DNA of 49,761 bases, taken from NCBI GenBank assembly GCA_003221455.1, contig QHRX01000017.1, positions 1 to 49,761 of the forward strand, given 5' to 3'. The notes below the pieces were generated by a model. The model ran no database searches. It was given only the letters and a program-made list of their open reading frames with translations, and had not been told where the DNA came from. The DNA comes from Candidatus Rokuibacteriota bacterium (GTDB taxonomy: Bacteria > Methylomirabilota > Methylomirabilia > Rokubacteriales > CSP1-6). The translations under genes were made by a program, and so were the position numbers. How positions within the stretch are numbered: position 1 is the stretch's first letter; each line of letters starts with the position of its first letter. This document shows positions 29,605 to 39,453 of this stretch, in pieces.

Positions 29605-32396
29605 CGGATTCGCGCGATCACGGGGAGACAGCGCTCGCAGAGCGTGGGGTGCTCGTGGCTTTCGCCGACGCGCTCGCTCCACGTCCAGCAGCGCGCGCAC
29701 TTCCGGCCGGGCGCGCGCTCGACGTCGATGACGAGCCCGGGGATCTCCTGGCTCTCGTAGCGCACGAGCGGCGCCCCCACGGCCCCGCCGACGCCGACCC
29801 TCGACACGATGAAGAGCGTGGCCAGGAGGTCGCGCTTGGCCTGGAGGAGTGCGGGCAGGTCCTCGGGCGCGTGGACGAAGGCGACGCGCGCCTCGAGCCC
29901 CGAGCCGATCCCCCCCTGCTGGCGCGCGGTCTCGAGCGCCTTGGCGACCTCGCGCCGCACCTCGAGCAGCCGCTCCCAGTCGCGCTCGAGCCGCTCGTCG
30001 AGCCACTCCCGTGCCGCTTCTGGAAAGAGCTCCAGGTGCACGCTCTCCCCGGGGCGCCCGGGCAGGTGGCTCCAGGCCTCCTCGGCGGTGAAGGTGAGGA
30101 TCGGCGCCATCAGCCGGGCCAGCGCGCTGAAGATGTCGTAGCACGCGGTCTGGGCCGCTCGCCGACGCGGGTCGTCGGCGGCCGACGTGTAGAGCCGGTC
30201 CTTGATGATGTCGAGGTACTGGGCCGAGAGGTCGACCGCGCAGAAGTTGTGCACCGAGTGGAAGACCGTGTGGAACTGGTACTCGCCGTAGGCCTTCACG
30301 ACGCGGCCGACGAGCCGCCCGAGCCGGGCGAGGATCCAGCGGTCGACCTCGTCGAGCCGCGCGTAGGACTGCCGATCGCGCGCGGGCTCGAAGTCGGCGA
30401 GGTTGCCGAGCAGGAAGCGGAAGGTGTTGCGCAGGCGCCGGTAGGCGTCGGCGAGGCGGTTCAGGATCTCGTCCGAGAGCCGGATGTCCTCCGAGTAGTC
30501 CTCGGCCGCCGCCCAGAGCCGGAGCACCTCCGCCCCGTACTTCGGGATCAGCTCCTGGGGCGTCACGTAATTGCCCTGGGACTTGGACATCTTGCGCCCC
30601 TCGCCGTCCACCACGAAGCCGTGGGTCAGGACGCCCCGGTACGGCGGCGCGTCCCGGGTGCCCACCGCCTCGAGCAGCGAAGAGTGAAACCACCCGCGGT
30701 GCTGGTCCGAGCCCTCGAGGTAGAGGTCCGCGGGCCAGCGCAGCTCGGGGCGCGTCTCCAGCACCGCCGCGTGGCTGCAGCCGGAGTCGAACCAGACGTC
30801 GAGGATGTCCTCCTCCTTCCGGAACGCTCGCCCGCCGCACTTCGGGCAGGCGGTCCCCGCGGGCAGCAGCTCCCCGGCCTCGCGCGCGTACCACTCGTCT
30901 GCCCCCTGGCCCGCGCGGAAGATCTGCGCGACGTGCTCGACGAGCCGCTCGTCGAGGAGGAGCGCGTCGCAGGCGCGGCAGTAGAAGGCGACGATCGGCA
31001 CCCCCCAGACCCGCTGGCGCGAGATCGTCCAGTCGGGGCGGTGCGCGACCATGCTGTAGATGCGCTCCTCGCCCCACGGGGGGAACCAGCGGACGTCGCG
31101 CTTGATCGCCTCGAGCGCCCGCGAGCGGAGACCGTCGCGGTCGAGAGAGATGAACCACTGCTCGGTCGCGCGGAAGAGCGTCGGGTTCCCGCAGCGCCAG
31201 CAGTGGGGATAGCTGTGGGTGAGCGGCACCGCCGCCACCAGCGCGCCCACGGCCCGGAGGTGCTCGACGATCTTCGGGTTGGCCTCCCACACGGTGAGGC
31301 CGGCGAAGCGCTCGACCTCGGGAACGAAGCGCCCGTCGTCGTCGACCGGGTTGTAGATCGGCAGCCCCATCCGGCGGCCCAGCTCGTAGTCTTCCTCGCC
31401 GTGGCCAGGGGCGATATGGACGAGCCCCGTGCCCGTGTCCATCGCGACGAACGTGGCGCCGACGATCTTCCCCGTTCGGTCGATCCAGGGGTGACGGTAC
31501 TCGAGCCCCTCGAGGCTCGGCCCGGGCACCGTGGCGAGGGGCCGCGCCCCCGGCAGCCCCGCCGCCTTCCGGAAGGCGTCGGCGAGCTTTTGGGCGACGA
31601 TGAGCGTTTCCCCGCCGGCGTCGAGCGCGACGTACTGCTCGTCCGGGTTCACGGCGACGGCGAGGTTCGCGGGAAGCGTCCACGGGGTCGTCGTCCACAC
31701 GACCGCCGAGGAGCGTGGCCAGCGGTCGGTGAGGAGCGGGAACTTCACGTAGACGGACGGCGTCGCCTGCTCCTCGTACTCGACCTCGGCCTGGGCGAGT
31801 GCGGTCTTGCAGTACATGCACCAGTGCACCGGCTTGAGGCCCTTGTAGACGATGCCGCGGCCGACGAAGCGGCCGAACTCGCGTGCGATGACCGCCTGGT
31901 AGGCCGGCGCCATCGTGAGGTACGGGCGCTGCCAGTCGCCGAACACGCCGAGGCGGCGGAACTCACTCCGCTGGATCTCGATGAACCGGGTGGCGTACTC
32001 CCGGCACTTCTGCCGCTTGAGCACGGGGTCCATCGCCTTGCGCACGTCGATCGACGCCGTGTCGAGGCCGAGCTCCTTGTCGACCTGATGCTCGATCGGC
32101 AGGCCGTGGCAGTCCCAGCCGGGGACGTAGACGGCGTTCGCGCCGAGCATCGAGCGCGACTTGACGGTCACGTCCTTGAGGATCTTGTTGAGGGCCGTCC
32201 CCATGTGGATGTGGCCGTTCGCGTAGGGCGGACCGTCGTGCAGGATCCAGAGCGGGCGCCCGTGGGCGGCGGCGCGGAGCCTGGCGTAGATGTCCATGGC
32301 CTCCCACCGCGCCAGCATCTCGGGCTCAGCCTGCGGGAGGTTAGCCTTCATCGGGAAGGGCGTTTTCGGTAAGTTTAGCGTGGCCTTGTAGTCCAT
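29601..32396 (-). CDS. ileS: Isoleucyl-tRNA synthetase
   Basis: About 931 residues, class I synthetase. The HIGH motif is [20 protein letters not shown] (about residues 52-71), KMSKS is [20 protein letters not shown], the CP1 editing domain has [13 protein letters not shown], and the [17 protein letters not shown] and [13 protein letters not shown] stretches are typical. The C-terminal zinc site ([16 protein letters not shown]) is present, placing it in the bacterial-type group. ATG 32394-32396 ([10 protein letters not shown]) is preferred to ATG 32411. A TACCAT hexamer 13 bases upstream is a candidate -10. First gene of ileS-lspA-rluD. Confidence 0.97.
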   Translation of the reverse strand: MDYKATLNLPKTPFPMKANLPQAEPEMLARWEAMDIYARLRAAAHGRPLWILHDGPPYANGHIHMGTALNKILKDVTVKSRSMLGANAVYVPGWDCHGLPIEHQVDKELGLDTASIDVRKAMDPVLKRQKCREYATRFIEIQRSEFRRLGVFGDWQRPYLTMAPAYQAVIAREFGRFVGRGIVYKGLKPVHWCMYCKTALAQAEVEYEEQATPSVYVKFPLLTDRWPRSSAVVWTTTPWTLPANLAVAVNPDEQYVALDAGGETLIVAQKLADAFRKAAGLPGARPLATVPGPSLEGLEYRHPWIDRTGKIVGATFVAMDTGTGLVHIAPGHGEEDYELGRRMGLPIYNPVDDDGRFVPEVERFAGLTVWEANPKIVEHLRAVGALVAAVPLTHSYPHCWRCGNPTLFRATEQWFISLDRDGLRSRALEAIKRDVRWFPPWGEERIYSMVAHRPDWTISRQRVWGVPIVAFYCRACDALLLDERLVEHVAQIFRAGQGADEWYAREAGELLPAGTACPKCGGRAFRKEEDILDVWFDSGCSHAAVLETRPELRWPADLYLEGSDQHRGWFHSSLLEAVGTRDAPPYRGVLTHGFVVDGEGRKMSKSQGNYVTPQELIPKYGAEVLRLWAAAEDYSEDIRLSDEILNRLADAYRRLRNTFRFLLGNLADFEPARDRQSYARLDEVDRWILARLGRLVGRVVKAYGEYQFHTVFHSVHNFCAVDLSAQYLDIIKDRLYTSAADDPRRRAAQTACYDIFSALARLMAPILTFTAEEAWSHLPGRPGESVHLELFPEAAREWLDERLERDWERLLEVRREVAKALETARQQGGIGSGLEARVAFVHAPEDLPALLQAKRDLLATLFIVSRVGVGGAVGAPLVRYESQEIPGLVIDVERAPGRKCARCWTWSERVGESHEHPTLCERCLPVIARIR

Positions 32397-32504
32397 GGCG
32401 CAGAGCGCCATGGTAGCACAGGGGCCGCCGCGGGCGCATGCGATGCGGCACTCGGTCGGGCCCTGATGCTCCCGGGCGCGGGCCTGAGGGCGCCTGGGCA
32501 GGGA

Positions 32505-33053
32505 CTACTTGGGACCGAGCGTTACGTGGCCAGACGCGCTGTCGATCGTGACCTTGAACTGGTCGAGAAAGTCTCGCCCGAGGAGGCCGTCGGTGTCCGG
32601 CTCGTTGATGTCGTGGGAGACGACCACCATCTTGCCGACGCGGGCGTTCCCGCCCGGGCCCGCCGCGCGCGTCGACGCGCCGGCGGCGACGAGCGCGCGC
32701 GGGGCGATGACCGTGCGGTCGGCCCCGGTGTCCAGAATCAGGCGCACGCTCGTCGTCTCGTTGACGCGCGCGTCCGCGTAGATGCGCTTGCCCGGCGTGA
32801 ATGGGATGACCGTGCTCGTGCTCTCGCGCGGCGCGGCGCCGGACGGCGCCGGCGCCGGAGCGCGCTCCGGGACGAGCGGGCGCGCGGCGGCGCGGAAGCG
32901 TTCGGGCACGCTGTCGAGGCCCTGGGAGTAGTGCGAATTGCCCTGCTCGTCGGTCCACCGGTAGATCTGGGCACGCGCCGGCCGGGTCTCGACGGCCAGG
33001 ACGACGATCAGCAGGACGGCCGAGACGGTCGCCCGGAACATCGCGCCGATCAT
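32505..33053 (-). CDS. Secreted retropepsin-like aspartic protease with DUF4124 N-terminus
   Basis: 182 residues. A signal peptide (about 1-28) is followed by IYRWTDEQGNSHYSQ, the DUF4124 motif common at the N-terminus of exported proteins. After a Pro/Ala-rich linker comes a retropepsin-type domain (about 93-180) with the catalytic LILDTGADRTVI (Asp108), and GLLGRDFLDQFKVTID as the C-terminal strand-helix. Such proteins act as dimers with one Asp per chain. The ATG 33051-33053 overlaps the upstream stop (ATGA), but a TATGAT hexamer covers it and ATG 33041 lies 7 bases further on, so either start may be used. Substrate unknown. Confidence 0.75.
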   Translation of the reverse strand: MIGAMFRATVSAVLLIVVLAVETRPARAQIYRWTDEQGNSHYSQGLDSVPERFRAAARPLVPERAPAPAPSGAAPRESTSTVIPFTPGKRIYADARVNETTSVRLILDTGADRTVIAPRALVAAGASTRAAGPGGNARVGKMVVVSHDINEPDTDGLLGRDFLDQFKVTIDSASGHVTLGPK

Positions 33054-34612
33054 AGCGCACACCGGACGCGTTGGTACACCACCATCGTGTCGGCGCCGGC
33101 GACCTCGTTGCGGTCGAGATGGACCTGGTAGACGGCCCGGTAGCGGTCGGGCATGGCGGCCAGCCGCGGAAACCAGGCGGGGAAGATGACGAGATACTCG
33201 GGACACGTCTCCTCGACGTAGCGGATGATGCCCGCCTCCCCCGCGCGGCGGTAGGGCCGGATCGCCGGCGTGACGAGCCCCATCAGGTCGATCACGGGGC
33301 GCCGGGAGACGAAGGCGATGGCGCCGATGTCGTTCACGGCCAGGCGGGCGCCGAGCGGCGTGTGACCCGCCACCCAGTGCCCGATCCGGACCTGCATCGC
33401 GTTGATGTTCTGGACGCCCCACGCGTAGCGCGCGCTCGCCGGGACGAGGAGCCCCAGCGCGACCGCGAGGTAGAGGACCCGGAGCGTCACGCCGCGTCGC
33501 GCCGTGAGGCCCCAGAGGAGGCCGAGGCCGAGCGGCAGGAGCTCGATCGAGTAGCGGCCCTCCTGGAACCCCGGCCCCCGGAACGGCGCGAGCAGCGCCA
33601 TCGCGAACGGGTGGAGGGCGAGGGCGGCCGCCGGCCAGATCCAGGTGCGCCCGCCGCGCCACCAGGTCAGCACGAGCACGGACGGCAGCAGCACCGGCAG
33701 GAGCCAGTTCGTGAGCCAGAGCCAGGCGACCCACTCGCCGAAGAACTGCCAGGGGCGGCCGAGGAGCGCACGGCCGAGCGGCTCGCGCACGCCGGCGAGC
33801 CACCCGAGGAGGCCCCCCTCGATCTTGGCGGCGGCGGTCGCGGGCACGGGCGTGCCCGCCGTGACGAGCGAGAAGCACACGGCGGGCGCCAGGACGACCA
33901 GGGTGACGCCGACGAAGATCGCGGCACGCCCGCCGGTGACCGGGCGGGCCAGGAGCAGGAGCGGCACCAGCACGGCCGATTCCGGCCGCGCCAGAACCGC
34001 GAGGGCGGCGAGCAGCGCGGTCCCCCCGGTCAAGTCGCGCGCGTGAGCCAGAAGGGCCGCGGCGACCAGCAGCGCGGCCAGGCTCACCTCCATCCCGGCG
34101 AGCGCGCCCCAGGCGACCGGCCCCGCCCAGAGTAGCGCGACGCCGGCCACGCGCGCCGCGGCGCGCTCGGCCCCGAGGGCGAGCGCAAGCCGCCGGGTCA
34201 GCAGGGCGGCGACGAGCGTGCAGGCGATCCCGAGCAGCTTCGCCACCCAGAGCTGCGCGCCGCCGACCCGGACCGCGGCCCCGAGGAGCAGCGTCCAGAG
34301 GGGCGCGGTCGAGCCTGCCACCGGCACCCCGGGGTTGTAGGCGAAGCCCGCGCCCTCGGCGAGGTTGCGGGCGAACTGGAGGTGGATCCACGAGTCGTCG
34401 AGCGGGAAGCCGGCGGCGCCGGCGATCGCGTGCTCGCGCAGGAGGTAGAGCGAGAGCGGGAGGACGGCCGCGACGACTACGAGCGCGTCATCTCGGAGCG
34501 CGCCTAGCACGCGGCCGCCTTCAGCGACGAGCGTGGGGCCGGTGCGGCGGACGGGACGCCGTCCGAGACGGAGCACGGGGCGGAAGAGCTCGATGCCACA
34601 CGATAAGAGCAT
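33050..34612 (-). CDS. GT-C-fold integral membrane glycosyltransferase
   Basis: 520 residues with about 11-13 predicted transmembrane segments. After the first segment the extracytoplasmic loop holds the GT-C aspartates in FPLDDSWIHLQFARNLAEG (about residues 68-86), then GFAYNPGVPVAGSTAPLWT, typical of polyprenyl-phosphate-sugar mannosyl/arabinosyltransferases. A periplasmic C-terminal part follows (VQNINAMQVRIGHWVAGHTP, then YVEETCPEYLVIFPAW). It should transfer a sugar from a lipid-linked donor to an exported acceptor. The first 30 residues from ATG 34612 look poorly conserved, so GTG 34510 may be the true start. Confidence 0.75.
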   Translation of the reverse strand: MLLSCGIELFRPVLRLGRRPVRRTGPTLVAEGGRVLGALRDDALVVVAAVLPLSLYLLREHAIAGAAGFPLDDSWIHLQFARNLAEGAGFAYNPGVPVAGSTAPLWTLLLGAAVRVGGAQLWVAKLLGIACTLVAALLTRRLALALGAERAAARVAGVALLWAGPVAWGALAGMEVSLAALLVAAALLAHARDLTGGTALLAALAVLARPESAVLVPLLLLARPVTGGRAAIFVGVTLVVLAPAVCFSLVTAGTPVPATAAAKIEGGLLGWLAGVREPLGRALLGRPWQFFGEWVAWLWLTNWLLPVLLPSVLVLTWWRGGRTWIWPAAALALHPFAMALLAPFRGPGFQEGRYSIELLPLGLGLLWGLTARRGVTLRVLYLAVALGLLVPASARYAWGVQNINAMQVRIGHWVAGHTPLGARLAVNDIGAIAFVSRRPVIDLMGLVTPAIRPYRRAGEAGIIRYVEETCPEYLVIFPAWFPRLAAMPDRYRAVYQVHLDRNEVAGADTMVVYQRVRCAL

Positions 34613-34716
34613 GCACGACTCGAGCAGTCACTCAGGGGAGCGCGGGCGCCGTCGGCGTCGACCACGCCCCGGCGGGCGCGGGCCGCCGGAAACGACGTCG
34701 ATCGGGGGCGGGGTAG

Positions 34717-34908
34717 TTACGCCTTCTTCTCGTCTTCCTTCTTCGCGGCCGCGGTGCTCTCGTCCTTCGACGCCTCGGTCACACCCTTCTTGAACTCCTT
34801 CACGCTGGAGCCGAGCGAGCGCGCCAGCTCGGGCAGGCGATTCGCGCCGAAAAGGATCAGGACGATCACGAGGATCAGCAGCAGCTCCTGATACCCCAAG
34901 CCAAACAT
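34717..34908 (-). CDS. tatA: Twin-arginine translocase subunit TatA
   Basis: 63 residues: a short N-terminal transmembrane helix (MFGLGYQELLLILVIVLILF), the FGANRLPELARSLG hinge and amphipathic helix (about 21-45), and a charged Lys/Glu-rich tail. This is the TatA/E form. A GGAGTGG Shine-Dalgarno stretch precedes the ATG. It lies 43 bases downstream of selB. No tatB or tatC is in the window. Confidence 0.94.
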   Translation of the reverse strand: MFGLGYQELLLILVIVLILFGANRLPELARSLGSSVKEFKKGVTEASKDESTAAAKKEDEKKA

Positions 34909-34951
34909 GAGACCACTCCTTTCTCGTTGCGCCCCTCACCTTAACGCGCTC

Positions 34952-36762
34952 CTACCCCCCGCGCAAGACCCGTCTTTCCCCGACCCGCTGCGTCACCCGC
35001 TGGGCGTCGAAGTACTCCAAGAGGGGGATCGCGTACTTGCGCGAGATGCCCAGCAGGTCCTTGATGTCGGCCGGTCCGATCTCTTTCTTTTCTCGAAGCA
35101 GGGCGACCAGCTTGCCCTCGATCTGCCTGAGGGCGTCGGCGTGGAAGTAGAGGCCCTCCTTGACCCGGATGAGCCGCCGGTCGGCGACGAGGAGCTGGAA
35201 GAGCTCGCTCTCCGTGTCCTCGGGCGTCGGGGGCGCGGCGCCCGCCCGCCGAAACTCCGCCTCGATCCCGTCGACGACCTTCTGCTGCTCCGGCGAGAGC
35301 TGCAAGGAGTGGGAGGCCAGGCGCACCTTGTCCTTCTCCGACCTGACGACGCCCTCGGCCTCGAGGACGGCGAGGAGGTGGCCGAAGACGCGCTCGTCGG
35401 CCTGGCCCGCGCGGCCGCGGAGCTCCTCGCGCGAGATGCCGGACTTGAGCGGGTTCCGCCGGTGGAAGTCCTCGAGCACGCGGAGCGCGTCGGCCCGCAG
35501 GCGCTCGCGCGTCTCCCGGTGGAGGAACCAGTCGCGATCGACGGCGAGGAGGGCGCCCCCCGCCAGCCGGTCCTCGAGCAGCGCCCGCAGCCGTCCTCCA
35601 GCACCTCGGCTTCGCTCCCGCGCTCGAGGAGGCCAAGGTGGGCGAGCAGCGCGGGCGCCTTCCGCTTGAAGCGCGGCGGGCTCACGTCGAGGAGCGTGCC
35701 ACCGCCGATCGTGACGATGGGCGAGTAGGACCGGAGCACGAAGCGGTCCCCGGGGAGGGCGACGAGGCGTCGCTCGAGCCGGAAGCGCGCGTAGGTCGAC
35801 TCGCCGGGCGCGAGCTCGGCCCGGTCGAGCAGGAGGACGCGGGCCATGATCTCGCTCGTCCCCGTGTGGAAGCGGACCCGGTCGCGGGCCTTGAGCGGCC
35901 GGGGCGCGTCGCCGAGCAGCTCGAGGGTCCCGTCCACGAGCACCGAGGCGACCAGCGTCCCTGGCGCGCCCACCACGTCGCCGCGCTCGAGCGCGGTCCG
36001 CTCGACCCCCTGGAGGTTCACCGCCGTGCGCTGCCCGGCGCGCGCTTCCGGAACCGGATGGCCGTGCGCCTGGAGCCCGCGGATCTTCGCCTGGATGCCG
36101 CGCGGGTAGACCTCCACGCGGTCGTCCACCCCGAGCCGCCCCTCGGTGAGCGTCCCCGTGACGACGGTGCCGAAGCCCTTCACCGTGAACACGCGATCGA
36201 TCGGAAGACGCGGCAGCCTGTCGGAGGCCTTGGGGGGCACCCGCCGGGCGAGGCCGGCGAGCGTCGCGCGCAGCTCGGGGAGCCCGTCACCCGTCTTCGC
36301 CGACGCGGCGACGATGGGCGCGCCCTCGAGGAAGGTGCCCCGGACGAGCGCCGCGAGGTCGTCCCGCACGAGCTCGATCCAGTCGGCTTCGGCGAGATCC
36401 CGCTTGGTCAGGACGCAGAGCCCCGACTTGATGTGGAGCAGCGAGCAGATCGCGAGGTGCTCCCGCGTCTGCGGCATCACCCCTTCGTCGGCGGCGACCA
36501 CCAGCATGGCGAGGTCGATGCCGCCGACGCCGGCCAGCATGTTCTTGACGAACCGCTCGTGGCCGGGGACGTCGACGATCTCGATCATGAGCCCGTCAGG
36601 CTCCTCGAGATAGGCGAAGCCGATGTCGATCGTGATGCCGCGAGCCTTCTCCTCGGGCAGCCGGTCCGTGTCGATGCCGGTCAGCGCGCGCACGAGCGCC
36701 GTCTTGCCGTGGTCGATGTGGCCGGCCGTCCCGACGACGATGTGCGTGGCGGGGTCCGCCAT
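34952..36762 (-). CDS. selB: Selenocysteine-specific elongation factor SelB, with a one-base frameshift
   Basis: About 603 residues over two frames. SelB brings Sec-tRNA to UGA codons at a SECIS hairpin. Residues 1-390 (36762 to about 35591) are intact: G1 [14 protein letters not shown], the [12 protein letters not shown] switch region, [20 protein letters not shown], and [11 protein letters not shown], then beta-barrel domains. At about 35588-35592 the frame shifts: the downstream frame carries the four winged-helix domains to the TAG at 34952 ([20 protein letters not shown], then [33 protein letters not shown]). Restoring one base (GGCTGC to GGCCTGC) joins the frames perfectly. No slippery heptamer is present, so an assembly or sequencing error, or a recent mutation, is likelier than programmed frameshifting. 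Starts 9 bases after selA. Domain identity is certain. Confidence 0.93.
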
Positions 36763-36771
36763 CGGGCGGCC

Positions 36772-38157
36772 TCAGAGCTGGGTGAGGACGCGAGCGAGCT
36801 CCCGGAGCTGGTCCGGGAAGATGGTCCGGCAGTCGAGGAGCAGCCGGTCGTCCTTGATGCGCCCCATCACCGGGGGGGCAGCGCGGCGGAGCCGGTCGTC
36901 CAGGATCGAGGCCGGCAGCGTCGCGGTGCCCAGGGCAAGCGCGGCGGTCGGCAGCTCCACCGTCGGCAAGGCGCCCCCGCCGACTTGCGACTGGTCTTCC
37001 TGGATCGCCGCGCCGAGACGCTCGGCCTGGGTGGGCGAGAGCAGCGCGAGCAGGCTGTCCGCGCGCTGCCGGATCGAGGCCAGCGGCTCGGTCAGCATCC
37101 GGAGGGTGGGCACCGTCTCCCAGGCCGTCCCCGCCTCGTAGGCGTAGAGGGTGGCCTCGAGCGCCGCGATCGTGAGCTTGTCGATGCGGAGGGCGCGGTT
37201 CAGCGGGTTCTTCTTCAGGCGGGCGACGAGCGGGCGGCGCCCCACGAGCAGGCCGGCCTGCGGACCGCCCAGAAGCTTGTCTCCCGAGAACGAGACCAGG
37301 TCGACGCCCGAGGCCACCACCTCCTGGACGGTCGGCTCCCAGGGGAGCCCGACCGCGCGCAGGTCCACGAGCGAGCCCGACCCGAGGTCCTCCATGACCG
37401 GGACGTTGCGCTCGCGGCCGAGCTCCACCAGGTCGCGCGTCGGGACGTCGGCGGCGAAGCCGACGACCCGGTAGTTCGAGGGATGGACCTTGAGGAGGAG
37501 CGCGGTGTCGGGACCGATCGCGTCGGCGTAGTCGGCCAGATGCGTGCGGTTTGTGGTCCCGACCTCGCGGAGAACGGCGCCGCCCCGCAGCATGATGTCG
37601 GGGATCCGGAACTCGCCGCCGATCTCGATCAGCTCGCCCCGGGAGACGATCACTTCCCTGCCCCGGGCCAGGCTCTCGAGCGCGAGGAGGACGGCGGCGG
37701 CGTTGTTGTTGACGACGAGCGCGTCCTCGGCGCCCGTCAGCCGGCGGAGCAGCCCCTCCACGTGGCTGTAGCGGGAGCCGCGCTTCTTCTCGGCGAGGTC
37801 GATCTCCAGGTTGGCGTACCCCTGCCCCACGTGCGCGAGGCGCTCGAGCGCCAGCGGGGAGAGCACGGCCCGACCGAGGGCGGTGTGCAGTACGACGCCG
37901 GTGGCGTTGATGACCGGGCCGAGGGAGAAGACGCCGCGGGCGAGCGCCTCCACCACCCGCGCGGCCAGTACGGCCGCGTCGAGTTCGGCCGGGGTGCCGG
38001 CGAGGGCGCGCCGCCGCTCGGCGTCGAGCACCTCGCGTGCGCAAGCGGTCAGGCGCGCGCGGGGGATGCCGTGGAGCTCGGCCCGGTGCTCGACGGCGCG
38101 CACGAGTTGGTCGACCGCCGGCAGCTCGCGCAGCCGCTCTCGCGGCTCAGCCTTCAC
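36772..38157 (-). CDS. selA: L-seryl-tRNA(Sec) selenium transferase SelA
   Basis: 461-residue PLP enzyme that converts Ser-tRNA(Sec) to Sec-tRNA(Sec) using selenophosphate. The N-terminus ([20 protein letters not shown]) is the typical tRNA-binding helix. The PLP lysine is Lys294 in [52 protein letters not shown] and [12 protein letters not shown] are family motifs. Full length and uninterrupted. It overlaps the 92-residue gene upstream by 11 bases and is followed 9 bases later by selB, so the three form one transcription unit. SelD is not in this window. Confidence 0.97.
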   Translation of the reverse strand: MKAEPRERLRELPAVDQLVRAVEHRAELHGIPRARLTACAREVLDAERRRALAGTPAELDAAVLAARVVEALARGVFSLGPVINATGVVLHTALGRAVLSPLALERLAHVGQGYANLEIDLAEKKRGSRYSHVEGLLRRLTGAEDALVVNNNAAAVLLALESLARGREVIVSRGELIEIGGEFRIPDIMLRGGAVLREVGTTNRTHLADYADAIGPDTALLLKVHPSNYRVVGFAADVPTRDLVELGRERNVPVMEDLGSGSLVDLRAVGLPWEPTVQEVVASGVDLVSFSGDKLLGGPQAGLLVGRRPLVARLKKNPLNRALRIDKLTIAALEATLYAYEAGTAWETVPTLRMLTEPLASIRQRADSLLALLSPTQAERLGAAIQEDQSQVGGGALPTVELPTAALALGTATLPASILDDRLRRAAPPVMGRIKDDRLLLDCRTIFPDQLRELARVLTQL

Positions 38158-38425
38158 CGAGGGTCGCCTCGACTCTCTCGCGGACCTTCGTGATCACGTC
38201 GGCGGCCTCCAGGCGGAGCGCGGGCGCTGGCACCTTGCCGCTCTTGCCCAGGCGCCGGACCGCCTCCTCGGTGAGGCCCGCCCACAGCTCGTCGAGGTCG
38301 GTCGGCGAGAGGCCCTGGCCGCGCAGCGCCGCGGCCCATTCGCGGGCCAGCTCCTCGATGAGCCGGTCACGCTCGGACGCGAGCCGGCGCGCCTTGCGGA
38401 TGAGCTCGGCCAGCCGGGGCGGCAT
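38147..38425 (-). CDS. Small charged alpha-helical protein overlapping selA
   Basis: 92 residues of unknown function, nearly all helical with many Arg/Glu (IRKARRLASERDRLIEELAR about 9-28; DVITKVRERVEATL at the end), so a coiled coil or helical bundle. No cysteine, no transmembrane segment. Its stop lies 11 bases inside selA and its start 1 base after the lipoprotein stop, so it is translationally coupled to selA. I know no family; a role in the selenium pathway is only suggested by position. Codon use is like that of neighbours, so it is likely a real gene. Confidence 0.65.
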   Translation of the reverse strand: MPPRLAELIRKARRLASERDRLIEELAREWAAALRGQGLSPTDLDELWAGLTEEAVRRLGKSGKVPAPALRLEAADVITKVRERVEATLGEG

Positions 38426-38426
38426 C

Positions 38427-38933
38427 CTAGGGCTTCACCGCGGCCCGGACCGCGTCGAGGAGGTTCGCTTCGAAGCGGCCGGTGGACGCGCACGGGAACA
38501 CGGGGGCCGAAAACAGCTTGCCGGAGGAGCCCTTGCGGTGCGCCTGCGTCCGCATCTTCGAGTTGATCTGCACCTCCGTGCCGTCGGCGTTCGCCTGCGC
38601 AAACACGGTGAAAGACACGAGGGCCTCCCCTTCGACCCGGTCGCTGCCGAAGCTGCCACAGTCGGCGTAGAGGCCGATCGGCGTGACGACCTCGTCCGTC
38701 GCGATCACCCCCGAGTCGCGCGCGACCGCGCGCAGCGGGAAGTTCTCCCGGGCCAGCGACCGGACGAGCGCCCGCCACGTGTCGTCGTACGACGCGGGCA
38801 CCTCGCCGCGGTAGGGCGGCGGAAGGATCGGCGAGACGAGGGGCGGCGCGCACCCCGCCAAGAGGAGCAGGCTGCCGAGGAGGGCCGCGCCGCAGCTACC
38901 CCCGCGGGTGATGATCAATCCCCCGGTAGGCAT
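38427..38933 (-). CDS. Lipoprotein of unknown function
   Basis: A lipoprotein with a lipobox in LLLLAGCAPPLV (Cys at about residue 30 from ATG 38933). The mature part of about 140 residues (YDDTWRALVRSLARENFPLR, then ALVSFTVFAQANADGTEVQI, and a final FEANLLDAVRAAVKP) resembles DUF-type beta-alpha lipoproteins with two conserved-looking cysteines (ADCGSFGSD and FPCAS), perhaps a disulfide. The start is uncertain: ATG 38933, an upstream ATG 38969, or a TTG nearer the hydrophobic stretch. All overlap the DUF3105 gene. LspA at 29131 would process it. Confidence 0.65.
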   Translation of the reverse strand: MPTGGLIITRGGSCGAALLGSLLLLAGCAPPLVSPILPPPYRGEVPASYDDTWRALVRSLARENFPLRAVARDSGVIATDEVVTPIGLYADCGSFGSDRVEGEALVSFTVFAQANADGTEVQINSKMRTQAHRKGSSGKLFSAPVFPCASTGRFEANLLDAVRAAVKP

Positions 38934-39441
38934 CGATGAACCGGGTGATCCGGGCCTCGTCGAACTCATCGAGCTGGTCGAGCCGCGCCCATGCCGTCAA
39001 GGCGATTCTACTCTTCATCCCCGGGTAGGGGGCGAGGACGACGTGCCGGTCGTAGCGCTCTACGATCACCTTGAGCTTGGCCACGAGCTCGGGGCACTCG
39101 CAGTTGTACTGGACGAGGACCCCGCCATCCTCGAGGTTGTGAACCTGCAGTTCCCGGGCGATCGGTGTCGTGTGCACACCCCACGGCGCGACGTACGGCA
39201 GGTGCGGCCCCGACGTCGGCGGGTCCGTGTTGTAGTCCGCGTGGGGCATCGTCGCGGACTCGATGTGCGCGTTGCCCTGGCTCGGGTAGAGGACGCCGGG
39301 CTGCGTCGCCGCCGCGCGATAGCCGAAGTAGGCCACCACCACGGCCACGAGCAGCGCCAGCGCGCCGCCGGCCAGCCCGGCGCGCCGTCGGCGCGCCCGT
39401 CGCGTGCGCCCTTTCTCCTGCTCTGCCCTCACCTTGGCCAT
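38896..39441 (-). CDS. DUF3105 membrane-anchored protein
   Basis: 181 residues from ATG 39439-39441, 12 bases after the 3' end of tRNA-Sec. A basic N-terminus (RTRRARRRRAG) precedes one transmembrane helix (GLAGGALALLVAVVVAYFGY, about 20-40). The exported C-terminal part is a DUF3105 domain: ATMPHADYNTDPPTSGPHLP, then GVHTTPIARELQVHNLEDGG, VLVQYNCECPELVAKL and YDRHVVLAPYPGM. Function unknown. A much longer frame extension to 40017 crosses selC and is rejected. The transcript may start with selC and continue through this gene. Confidence 0.85.
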   Translation of the reverse strand: MAKVRAEQEKGRTRRARRRRAGLAGGALALLVAVVVAYFGYRAAATQPGVLYPSQGNAHIESATMPHADYNTDPPTSGPHLPYVAPWGVHTTPIARELQVHNLEDGGVLVQYNCECPELVAKLKVIVERYDRHVVLAPYPGMKSRIALTAWARLDQLDEFDEARITRFIDAYRGIDHHPRG

Positions 39442-39453
39442 CTTCGTCTCGAG

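Noticed and set aside
29649-32372. Plus-strand ORF of 907 codons
   Set aside because: Antisense shadow of ileS, which is supported by all class I synthetase motifs.
32505-34391. 628-codon frame that contains the retropepsin gene
   Set aside because: Only the last 182 codons are protein-like; the upstream part is a shadow of the glycosyltransferase in another frame.
35585-35600. Programmed frameshift in selB
   Set aside because: No slippery heptamer or downstream structure that I can recognise, and programmed shifting is not known for SelB.
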